Positions 33,555-43,100 of a stretch of 64,000 bases of DNA are shown one piece after another. Under the pieces are notes generated by a model, which was not told the origin of the DNA, searched no databases, and saw nothing but the letters and a program-made list of their open reading frames with translations. The DNA comes from Chrysophaeum taylorii. Lineage: Eukaryota; Sar; Pelagophyceae; Pelagomonadales; Pelagomonadaceae. The stretch's first letter is position 1. Every line of letters starts with the position of its first letter. The stretch covers positions 1-64,000 of the forward strand of contig JAQMWT010000246.1 in assembly GCA_029834535.1 (NCBI GenBank). Reading direction: 5' to 3'. Both the position numbers and the translations under genes were made by a program.

Positions 33555-34796
33555 CCTGTTATTGTAAAAACCTTGACGGATTTTTATCAGACGAACGAAC
33601 GTACCGCGGCAACGAACCGGCCATCCCGACCTTTTAAGGGCGCGAATAGACGCCCCCTGAAGGTCTTTCGAGGCCCTAATCAGCGGGGGCCAAGCGGCGG
33701 GGCCGGTCGTCCGATTAGTTGGTCGCGAAGTTGGTCACTTTCAGGGTGCTGTCAAGGAGTGTCGTCTTTACTTTGACGGTTATCAGACGAAGACCACCAC
33801 GGACCCCCACGTACCCCCGGCCACCGGAGCTTCTGCCGAGCTGTGCTATGCCTAAGGGCGGACATTCTGGGCGCCCAAATGAGGTAAGTTGGATGAGCTG
33901 GTGGGGTAGCCTAGGACGTAGAGGCTGTCGAGTTGGTGTTTGGAGCTTAAACGAGGGAGAGAGGCACCCGATGGGCGCTGGAGGCGTGCTTTGACTTGGC
34001 AACGAGCTCGTCGGCTTTGGTTTCGAGCGTGAAGGCATCTAGATCGTCGGGCTTCTTCTTCTTCTTCTTCTTGGGTGGTTGTGCGGGCTCTTTCGCGCTA
34101 CCGGGGCGAATTTCGCACGAAGACTTTCGGGGAGGTTGGATTTTCATGCCAAACTGCTTTTCGAGGTGTCTGATCAGGGAAATCTTGTCCGCCTCGGGGT
34201 TCGTGTAGCTTCCGAAGTTGTAGGTTGCGAGCATTTCCTTGATCTTCTTCGCCGAGTAGTAGCCTTTGATCGCGGAGACGCCCGACTTCAGGAACGAGAG
34301 CTGCGTCTTCTCCTGCGAGTTGGCGGCGCCAGTTCCTGCCTGGAGGTCGACAGAAGTCAGGTGCGCGCCGCCGGTGATGAGGGCATCGGCGTCCGGGTCG
34401 GCGGCCAGGTCGGCAACGGCGGGTTCGCGAAACGATGGGAAGAGCGTCAGCGTCGAAGACTTCAGAGTGATCGAAAGGCTGGCCGATTGCGCCTTGCACG
34501 TGCGTCTTGATCACCTTCACGACCCCTTCTTGATCTCGATAGCCTTCTTCCTGACAGCGTCATAGCAGATGCCCGCCAACGCTGGGTTCTCGGCCGTAGC
34601 TTGCTCAAAAGCACGCGTGACCGGACCTCCGGTGGCCGCCACACGCACCGCTACCTTGCCGACGAGTGTCGACTTGGCGCACCTCCCCAGGTCCGGCAAT
34701 TCGGTGGCTGCTATTGTCAAAAAAGCAACCATCGTCCACTCGTCTGATCATCCGTCAAAGTTTTTCAGCCGTCAAAGTTTTTATTACAATAACAGG
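33555..34796. mobile_element. TA-flanked TIR element, family unknown (1,242 bp)
   Basis: The left end CCTGTTATTGTAA is the reverse complement of the right end, and both are followed inward by AAAAC(C/T)TTGACGG and then ATCAGACGA. The similarity extends over about 45 bases with small gaps. TA lies directly outside both ends (33553-33554, 34797-34798), consistent with a TA target duplication as in Tc1/mariner-like elements. A further CTTTGACGGTTATCAGACG copy lies inside at about 33771. No DD(E/D) transposase was recognised; the minus strand carries an unknown coding region. The right end is only 56 bases from the start of the next host gene. Confidence 0.7.
33947..34732 (-). CDS. Hypothetical protein inside the TIR element
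   Basis: A minus-strand frame starts at ATG 34732 (MVAFLTIAATELPDLGRCAK) and runs to a TGA at about 34517. The same frame reopens at once and continues to 33947 through SFLKSGVSAIKGYYSAKKIK, NFGSYTNPEADKISLIRHLE and a seven-Lys run (PPKKKKKKKPDD). Two in-frame stops within seven codons separate the halves; a 63-base phase-0 intron spanning them is possible. I do not recognise the protein. Its presence between inverted repeats suggests it belongs to the element or was captured by it. Confidence 0.4.
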
Positions 34797-34852
34797 TATC
34801 GGTTTCTTTCTAAAAGTCGTATCCGTTTTCTATTTTCTATTTCTATGTGGCC

Positions 34853-36013
34853 ATGCCGTTTTCACTGTTCGACAGCGCGAGCCCCTTTCCACCGCTCGTG
34901 GCGATGCCAGAGCTCGGGGCGACATTGGTTTCCGAGCAGCCGACGCAGGCGGAGAAGGCCGGCGATGATCTGGCGCGCATCCTTTATGCGCGGCAACGGC
35001 TCCTGCTGCAGATTCGCGTCAAGCCCGCATTGCGCCCTGTCGCCACGCGAGCGGTCGCGGTCGCGCGGCGTCGAAAGGCCAAGCGAAAGCAGAAATGCGG
35101 CAGGTTGCGCGACGAATTTCGACGCGACGACGGACCATCATTGCGGAACGGGCACCGGATGTACGCGCTGTGCGGCGACGACGTATCCATCGGCGACGGA
35201 TGCTCGTGGGCACGCGTCTTGTTGGCTGTCGTGCTCGCCATTGCTGGTACATTCGTAGTCTTGAGGCTCGGCAGGGCAAGCGCGCCGAACTCAAGCATCC
35301 CCGACGTGCACTTGCGGGCCTGTATCAAGCTGCACCATCGTGGGTTGCTGGCTGAGGCGGTCGCGGAGTGCCAGGTCGCGGAGGAGGGTTTTACCGCACA
35401 AAACAGTAGCTTAGTCGCCTCCGCCCGCAACAGCCTCGGCCTAGTTCTTTATGACATCGGCCGAATCGGCGATGCCATTAAAGTTCAGACTCTTGCAGCC
35501 ACCGCAGACCCGGAACACTATGCAGTGACGTTGGCGATGTTCCGCGTGACCTGGCTCGTGACTAACCTTCTCACGCGCTGCCTCGTGCCACTCGGCATCG
35601 AGGTCGGCTTCATTGGCCCGACACTTGCGCACGATGGGAGCGCTCGCCTCGTCTACAATGGCGTCGGCACCACCACTAGCCTCGAACGCGCCCTCGCGCA
35701 GCCTGCCATCGAGGCCTGCGAAAAGTTGCATCCGTGTCGAGCGGCATTAGAGGACTCGATCATGAATGTGTTGGATGGTCAATCCCCCAATTCTGGCGCT
35801 GTACCTCTCGGCTCCGATGCAGCCCTCCACCTCGAAAACGAGTTTGTCCACATCATCGAGGTCTTCTTTCGCCGCCGCCCACGCAATCCCGACGGTTCGC
35901 CTGCCACTCCCAATTCCATTATCGATTTTTGCGAGGTCACTGTTCTTCGTTTTCTTGCTGTTCTCCACAACGACCGCGCTACCGTAGAGGACCGCTATGT
36001 CCTCCCCAAATAA
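34853..36013 (+). CDS. Single-pass membrane protein with TPR-like helices
   Basis: A 386-residue frame from ATG 34853 (MPFSLFDSASPFPPLVAMPE). The N-terminal 110 residues are soluble and basic (RRRKAKRKQK at about 72-81). A hydrophobic helix RVLLAVVLAIAGTFVVLRLG spans about 121-140, followed by helical pairs resembling TPRs (ACIKLHHRGLLAEAVAECQV and ARNSLGLVLYDIGRIGDAIK). The C-terminus (about 230-386) is an unassigned folded-looking region. No enzyme motif is visible. It is probably an organelle or endomembrane adaptor, which is inference. The promoter must lie within or across the right end of the TIR element, since only 56 bases separate them. Confidence 0.6.
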   Translation: MPFSLFDSASPFPPLVAMPELGATLVSEQPTQAEKAGDDLARILYARQRLLLQIRVKPALRPVATRAVAVARRRKAKRKQKCGRLRDEFRRDDGPSLRNGHRMYALCGDDVSIGDGCSWARVLLAVVLAIAGTFVVLRLGRASAPNSSIPDVHLRACIKLHHRGLLAEAVAECQVAEEGFTAQNSSLVASARNSLGLVLYDIGRIGDAIKVQTLAATADPEHYAVTLAMFRVTWLVTNLLTRCLVPLGIEVGFIGPTLAHDGSARLVYNGVGTTTSLERALAQPAIEACEKLHPCRAALEDSIMNVLDGQSPNSGAVPLGSDAALHLENEFVHIIEVFFRRRPRNPDGSPATPNSIIDFCEVTVLRFLAVLHNDRATVEDRYVLPK

Positions 36014-37117
36014 TTATTCCTCCGCGATCATCCGTTCTGGATCTTTGAGCCTGCGAGTTGCTTACCACAATGATAATTAATTTGCCGAAATCCCGCGTGA
36101 CAATGGGGAAGACAGACGCGGACAGAGGAGAAGTTTAATTTGCCGTAGTGAACGCAGCTTCTGCTGTGAGTCTTTGCGCCGAGGTCGACGTCAAAAACGC
36201 CAAATCCAACTTAATCCGAGCGACGGACGGACCGAAGCCGCCGTATTGAAGAGCACAAAGGGACCTCGGGGGCTAATTCGGGTATAAAACAAGCCGCTTT
36301 ATCGGAACGTCGAGCGGTGTATAACTAGATAGCATCGCGCTCGCGAGGCATTGAAGCATCTCGCCGGCTGTTCTGATCGCGGTTTACGAGACAACTTCGG
36401 AATTGGAATCACCGCTCATGACCAGGATGACCCATTGCTGTTTCTCCAGAATGCTATCCTCCTCGGCGCCAGCTCAACTACCGCGAGGTCGCTGCGCGCG
36501 GCGGCAGGGGAAGAAAACCAAACAGGCCGGGGAAGGGAGTGAGGTGGGCGCTCCGACGTTCAAACAAAGGCTGTCGAGTGTAGTTGGGCGTGGCTAGTTC
36601 AAATTTCGACGCGTACGACACCTGTATACACACCCCGGAAGCCCCGAAGAAAGACCAGCTCCATTTTTAGTTCGAGTCATAATTGGCGCGCAAGTTCATC
36701 ATGATGCATTTCAGCCTACCAAGCTTGGACTGTGCAAATCGTGACGTAACTGCGCCCCCGTTATGGTACATGCTCTGCTGCTTTCCTGAATTGCTCTGCG
36801 TGCGGTTTCCACGCATTCTCAGCGTCAATCATCGTGTAACCGTCAAGTTCGCAGATATGTGCCGAAGCTGCGGCTTTGAACTCGGGCTTGGACCCCCTGA
36901 GGACATCGTGCTCGGCGCTCTGCGACGCACTGCAAGGCTAGAAGCTAAGCGACGAACTGCAGCGCTTGGAGCTGAGCCGAGGAATAGTGCTACTTTCATC
37001 AAGCTGATTTACTTTAGCCCGGGCAAATGGGCTAGCCTACTTTCCTACGTTAATTTCCGCGAGGATCGTAAGGGAGAGAGTATAGTGGATGTAGGAGCGT
37101 CGATTTCACAGTGCCCC
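36014..37117. other. Spacer, no gene recognised
   Basis: The long plus-strand frame starting near 36683 runs on through the antisense of the GOLD-domain gene and has no domain of its own, so it was not called. The short text TAATTTGCCG(A/T)A occurs twice (about 36074 and 36137). Confidence 0.4.
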
Positions 37118-37864
37118 TTAAAGGGGCGAACTTGCATCGTCGTCTGGGGAGTGATGGAGATCCGTGAGGTTCAATATTTTGATAGGCGGTGGGTCGATGA
37201 CAAGGGACGGAGGTCTAGGAGGCGGTGGCAGGACCGTCGAAAAGTTGAAGATGACAGTAGTCGCGCGAAATCTGGCCTGGGTGTTGTCGAAGCTTGCGAT
37301 GACCTGGCACTGAGCGTCGGCAGTCCAGTCGCCGGAGACGGCGAGGCCCTGACGGTGATTGTATCGTTCGATAAGGTCTTCTTCCACGGCGCCGCCGCTG
37401 ACCATAGTCCGTCGTCTCAACGAGAATCCCATGCCGCCATTGTTAACCACGAGAAACTGCCAATGCAGCGAGGCACCTTTTTGGAGCACGAAACTCTGCG
37501 TGTGGGCGGTGCGTCGCGGCACGGCTATGGTCTCACTTCCAGCACACAACAATACGAACTCGTCTCGCTCCATTGCGGCTTCTTCAACGCGAGCACCACT
37601 CGGGTACGTGGACACTGTCCCTCTGAACCATACCACCCCGCTTTGCGCAACTTGGCACAATTTTTCATTTACCGACCGCAAACGTCCAATAATGCTTTTA
37701 GCGGCGTCCTCGCCCCCTTTGGCGGTTTGGACTGGCAGCTCGGTCGTGCCGCCGACCCTCGGCGTCGACGAGGGCGTCGAAATCGGGGTGCAATCTACAG
37801 ACTCGAGATCCAACATCACGGTCTGTTGCACAGATGCTTTATTGCATTTTGAGAGATGTTCCAT
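37118..37864 (-). CDS. GOLD-domain protein
   Basis: A 248-residue frame from ATG 37864 (MEHLSKCNKASVQQTVMLDL). Residues about 80-215 match the GOLD beta-sandwich pattern: TIAVPRRTAHTQSFVLQKGA, SLHWQFLVVNNGGMGFSLRR, an ERYN segment, then a CQVIASFDNTQARFRATTVI strand (the FDN.(Y/F)S..R..... block). GOLD domains occur in p24 cargo receptors and Sec14-like or OSBP-type lipid proteins of the Golgi and endosomes. No signal peptide, membrane helix or CRAL-TRIO domain is present in this frame, so it may be a stand-alone GOLD protein or the last exon of a longer gene. The antisense frame (36683-37852) is larger but has no domain. Confidence 0.6.
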   Translation of the reverse strand: MEHLSKCNKASVQQTVMLDLESVDCTPISTPSSTPRVGGTTELPVQTAKGGEDAAKSIIGRLRSVNEKLCQVAQSGVVWFRGTVSTYPSGARVEEAAMERDEFVLLCAGSETIAVPRRTAHTQSFVLQKGASLHWQFLVVNNGGMGFSLRRRTMVSGGAVEEDLIERYNHRQGLAVSGDWTADAQCQVIASFDNTQARFRATTVIFNFSTVLPPPPRPPSLVIDPPPIKILNLTDLHHSPDDDASSPL

Positions 37865-37943
37865 GGGACATCAGGACCGTATCAATTAGAAGTATCCGAT
37901 TTCGGGGGGGGGTGGCAGACTACTGTCAGACGCACCACGACCA

Positions 37944-38198
37944 GGGTCGGATAAGAAAGTTCGTACGAGCCGTTAACTATGCTTCAGTTTGTACTAAGAC
38001 ATACTCAACGGATCGCTGAGCTATGTTCATTTGTACTCAAGCAGTATGTGCCGCCACCCCGCGAGATCGTCGCGATGGAACTAGTCCCCATAGTGAAGTC
38101 GGCATCCTTTCGTCCCCTCACGCAAAAAAAGGAAAAAGCCCGCGCGTTGTAGGACCCGTCGTTGCGGCGCGGGCTAGTCTCGTTTTCTTATCCGACCC
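37944..38198. mobile_element. 255-bp MITE, copy 1
   Basis: The ends GGGTCGGATAAGAAA and TTTTCTTATCCGACCC are inverted repeats of about 15-16 bp. The same 255 bases recur at 53821-54075 with three substitutions and no gaps. There is no coding capacity. An internal CCCGCGCG...CGGCGCGGG hairpin is visible. No clear target duplication flanks this copy. Confidence 0.9.
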
Positions 38199-38607
38199 TG
38201 GCACGACGAAAACCGAATTCTCCGTTCATCCGCCATCCAATGGTTAGGCGTCATGATGATGCAATTGGAGTTGTCGCCCAGTCGTAATCATGACGAGATC
38301 TGTCGTGCTGTGCGCCAGCTCAATCCCACATTTGCTGGAGAATCGAGCACCTAACAGGCGCAGATATGGCGGACGCTCGCTGGTCTTCTGACCAGGTTCG
38401 GGATGCCGCGTCGTTACAACGTCAATGCGACGAAGCGATATGTTGCACAGTCTCGAATAGAGTCAGCGTATGCAGATGAAGCGGCGCTCCCGACCGTCGC
38501 ACTGCGAGTGTTCGAGGCGCATCATCTCGTCAAGCATTTTGCCCCGAGCGTTTATTGTCTTGGAGTTAGTAAAGTTCTGTTTGATTGTTCGTGTGTGAAA
38601 GTCGGCA

Positions 38608-38800
38608 TCGCTCGGCGGTAGTGCAACATCGAGGACACCAGTGCTCGCCGGGCGCAAGCTCCGTGGTGAGTGCGAGTCTCACAAATTCAATAAATCGCTT
38701 CTATGCATGAGAGTGCCATAGATACCAACGGCTAATAAGCTGGTAAGAACCGATCCTACACCAGAGTCTTGATCTTAGCCAAAAGAGGCCGAAAAAGGAC
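38608..38800 (-). ncRNA. U2-like spliceosomal snRNA
   Basis: On the minus strand the order of U2 parts is visible in about 193 bases, close to the usual U2 length. CGGCCTCTTTTGGCTAAGAT is stem-loop I and its 3' flank, followed by CAAG. GTGTAGGATC is the branch-site-pairing region. GGTTCTTACCAG...TTGGTA forms a stem like U2 IIa with covarying pairs (canonical TATCAG...CTGATA), and CTATG...CATAG forms the next stem. An AATTTGTGA Sm-like site follows. GGAGCTTGC matches stem III. CTCG(ATGTTGCACTACCGC)CGAG is like stem-loop IV, whose loop resembles TATTGCAGTACC. Oddities are a six-base insert (ACTCTG) after CAAG and G in place of the invariant T in GTAGTA. It may be an active divergent gene or a recent pseudogene. 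Confidence 0.72.
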
Positions 38801-38918
38801 TCTGTCCTGCATCCGTTGTGAGGATTAGCGAACTCAAATTCTAAGAAAACGGGTGACCGACCGAGTCGAAATAACAAGGTTTCGTTGCCGGACGTTTTCT
38901 ACTTCTACGATGGTGCCG

Positions 38919-38988
38919 ACCTCTCCGACTTGAAAGACGTTCGTGGACCTCTCACTTCTTCGACCTCTCCGACTTGAAAGACGTTCGT
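38919..38988. repeat. Two-copy direct repeat (about 28 bp)
   Basis: CGACCTCTCCGACTTGAAAG plus ACGTTCGTG occurs at about 38919-38946 and again at 38960-38988. Confidence 0.8.
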
Positions 38989-40122
38989 GCTTGCTTTCGG
39001 TGCTTTTTTTGACTTCAAGTTTTCGCCCCTTCTTCAAAATACGTCTTCGCTCGAGAAGAAAGAAAACGATCAAAAACGTCGATCCCGCCATCCTCCACGG
39101 TGCTTTCTAACCGATGTTGTCTTCGATGGGCTATGCCAGACCTGGAAACACCAAAGAATTAAAGTTTCAACCCTCCTTCTGCGCCTTGCTACTCCCTCAC
39201 CCAACACCTTGGCGAACTTGCCATCTCCCTCGATTCTCCTTTCCGTCACGTCCGAAAAACACCCTGCGCGCGGTTTTTGCATTGACTCCCGCCTTGCGAA
39301 CGCCTCCTTCGCCTAACTCCGCGCTGGTTTGTTAGACCAAAACCCGTTTGTGGTGACACAGTCGCACATGTCTCTAAGAAATTCAAGGGAGCCTCCTACA
39401 TGCCACCAAGCCGACAACGGAGCCCGAGGCAGCTGCTGCCTTGGGTCCACCGGCCCCTGCAGAAACAAAAGAAGCTCTCCAAAACGAGTGATAGGGGTCT
39501 TTCTTTCTGCCTGGTCGATCAAGAGAGAGCGCGTGTTCTTGAAACGCGGTGTGGAACTGGTTGAAAGAAATAACGGAATACCCAGCAAGGGTATACAATT
39601 TGTAACAAAAGACTTGGACGAATTTTTTCATCCGGTAATAAAGGAGGGTGCGGCCACGCTGCATGACTTGGAGGAGCCGCAGGCGCGGATGCAACTTGGA
39701 CGCGGATAGACGCAGACAAAGCTAGACGTCAGACACGTACGGGCTCCCACCACGAGCAGATGCGGATATCCATCTAAACATGGATGACCAACGGACGTGG
39801 ACAATGATGCTCTGCGGATGCGGCGTAAAATGTCCGCGAGGTTCCCTGTCGCCTGTTCTAAAAAGCGCGAAAGTAGGATGCTATCGATGCTGGCTCCCGT
39901 AAGCAGAGAACTTCTTGAACACGGTTTTTTCCATGGTGGGTGGGTGGGTGGGTGGGTATCAGCTCGTCGGACGACGCGACGAGGGGGCGCAAAACAAGGG
40001 ATTCAAAAGTACAAAGAAGAACACCATGAAGAGGAAAGGGATGAAGATGAGGCATATACGCGGTCTGCAGTCCATTGCAGCCGGCAGGGGGTGGGCGTCC
40101 GCAGGGTCATGCATTGGATTCT
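38989..40122. other. Spacer, no gene recognised
   Basis: Only short frames without motifs. A (GGGT)n microsatellite lies at about 39935-39957. The 3' end of the DUF3638 gene begins at 40122. Confidence 0.4.
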
Positions 40123-43100
40123 TCAAAAGTCCTCGCAGACACGCTCGAGGGTGCTTCGAGGCAGCAAGTGTGCTCGGTCTCGGTTCTTGGCGATGTCGGG
40201 GGCCGCTCGTTTTGCTTCGAAGCTCAGCAAGAGCTTTTGCAAGGCGCTCTCTGCCTTGGGGTCGAACATTGTGTCGCCGGAAAAGAGAAGAACTGCCGTT
40301 CGGGCTTTGACGGGAAGCTCTGGGCCCGTCGTCGGGGGCAACTGCATGGTGACGGCATTCGACGACCTCAAGTCTGGAAGATTGCAAAAGCGAGGCGCAC
40401 CCGTCAGAGAAGATGTGTGATATAGCTCGAGAATTTTGTCTGCCTCTCGTTCCGAAACGAGGAGGAGCTCGCCGCTACTGAATGCCAAAACGACGTCGAC
40501 TAGACGCAGATAGAGATCGAGGCAGTGGTGGTCTTGGACCGTCGACATGAAATTGTGCGTCACAAAGACGTCGGGGGGGAAGCTGATCTCGACGCTCAGA
40601 GTCTCCCGAACGGCATCGTCGAGTCGCTGGGTTGTCGGCAAGTCGACGGGCGACGCAGCTCGCAGAACCAACTCGTATTCCCAGTGCTCCTCGGCGGTCG
40701 GAATTCGGCTTGGGAGCTGGCGCTCGACTTCTTCCTCTTTCTCGCGCTCGATTTCGAGCTCCCTCTCGCACTCTTCGTCGCACCCGACGTTGCAACTGCT
40801 CGTCTCCACGTCCCGGCCAAACCGCTCGCCGCACTCGGCGATTTCTCGCATAACAAGTTCGTTCTTCTCGCTGAGCGGCTCGGGACACAAATTGCGGAAT
40901 CTGGTTTGCGACCTCACCATTTCGGCGTGCATTGTCGTCCGATGTTTCGCGTGAGGATAAAGTTCTTCCAGAGAGTGAGGATCGGGCAACAGCCGAACAT
41001 TTGGGTGGTCTTGCGTGCAGCAGAAGTGCGAACCCTGCGTAGCCCACTCGAGCAATCCTTCCTTGAGACTCTCCGTCGTGTTCTCCATAACCCAACCCAG
41101 CAGTCGCGCCGTCGCACCACCACCACCAATTTTTGTGAACTTGGCAGCGACTTCTTGCGTCGTGACGAAGCGAATGCTCTGACCACGGTCGAGTTGCCGC
41201 ATGCGACCGGCAGCCTGCATGAGCTTGTCTTTGCGCATGCCTGGCCCGACGGTGAGCGTGGCTACGGCGTCGGGAGCCAACTTCATGTCGGCGCCACGGC
41301 ACCGGCTCTCGTCGAAGTAGACGAACGCCCGGCTCTCGGGAATCGGAGACGTCGCCAGAGGCCACTCCCGGTCCCCGCTTCGTACGAGCCACGAATTTTC
41401 CTCGAAGAACACGACACCTTCGAGAGACGACGACGACGACGACGACGACGATCCAACTTGATTTTGTTGTAGTTCCAGGAGCTCGAGGATCTTGAGCGCG
41501 ACTTGGCGATTCGTGAAGCCAGCCATGAGCGCCCCGGCATCGATCAGCGCGACCGTCTGGTGCGCCACGGCGTGCTCGAGCACGCTTTCGGCGACGGGCT
41601 GGCCTACGGTGCTCAACGAATCGTTATGGAAGATAAGCGACACCATTTTCCCGTCTGTAGCGCGCAGGCTCTCCACGTTGGGCACGCCCTGCTTGACGTG
41701 ACAGGGGAGAAGAAGTTTGTTGTCGCTCGTCCCTGAGAAGCCTATGACTCGATTCGATGGGTTGTCAGAGAGGTCCCAGGCGTTGGCCATTATCTGGTAC
41801 GGAAACTGCTTGGTCTCCACGGGGAAGACACAGTTGTTGAGCCAAAAATTGATCGCTCGCATGTTGTAGCGGTAGATCTTGACGAGCACGTCGAATTGGG
41901 ACGCGTTGTCGAGGTCTATCTTGGAGACGTCGTCGAGCTTGCCGCTCTCCTCCTGTGTCATACCAACGTAACTCAGCTTGAACCACCCCTTATTGTACTC
42001 GTCGCGCTGCGCCGTAGGCGCGAGCGTAAGGAGCTTTCGAAAAGCCTCCTTGACGTCATCAGGTTTGAGACCTGTCGCGTAATACGCGAGAACCGTGCGG
42101 CAAATCTGAACGTCCGGGTGAGCGTACTCGGCGCGATCAGATGGAGTATCGCACGCTCGGAATGGCACCGCGACCCTCCTCCGACGTCGATCAATTCCAT
42201 AGTCTACTCGACATCGTTTGACCAAGCTGCTCTCGAGGAGTCCATAAGCGAGCATACCCCGAAGCGTGAGAAGCTGGTCGAGCAGGGACTCGAATTGCTG
42301 CTGCGACAAGTTTTGAGTCACGGTGCGCAACTTTGCAACGTCAAAGTTCTCGACGTCTGTCACGAAACTCATGATGGCATCCAGGTCGTCGTCATTGTGT
42401 CGTACTTTCTCAAAGTTACGAATCGAATACGGTAAAGGAGGTTCGAACATGTCTCGCGCCAAACGGTCGCAGAGCCACTTTTTTCCACCACCACCACCAC
42501 CACCACCACCACCACCAGTATCGGAGAGGAGGCGGATCTGATCGAAGCCACCAGGGTGCTTGGACACGATCCTCTCGGCGATGATACCCATCGCTTCGGC
42601 CTCGGGAGCGAGAAGCAGGACTTTCATCAACAACTCCTCGACAATTGTCCACCGCGCATCTCCCGCTGGCAATCTTTGTTGCGCCTTCATGGCATAGACG
42701 AGATGGTACTTGTGGGAAAGAATCTCGTCGCTCTCGTCCAGAATGTCGAAGTATTCCAGGTCTTTCTCGAGCCTACTAAGAGACTCGAGGACCTCGCGTT
42801 GTTCCCCGGGAGGATCTGTCGCGTGCCACAGCTCAATCCATTTCAAGCGAAGCGAGAGACGGTGCTCAGGTGCGACGCACACTGCGCCCCGCCGATCGCG
42901 AACGCGCTCGAGCGCGTGGTACATGAGCCGCGCTTGCTTCTCCGTCACCTTGACGTCGCGGTGAAAAGGAAGCAGAGCAAGCGCGACGTTCAAGAGACCT
43001 CCGGTCAACGTCTTGTGCAAGTATGCGAAGGCCTCGCCGATCAGCTGCGAGAGAAAATGCAATCGAACCAGAACGTGAGGCATCTTGCTGAGCTCGAGGA

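Noticed and set aside
36683-37852. 389-residue plus-strand frame
   Set aside because: No recognisable domain and largely antisense to the GOLD-domain frame, which has clear beta-sandwich motifs.
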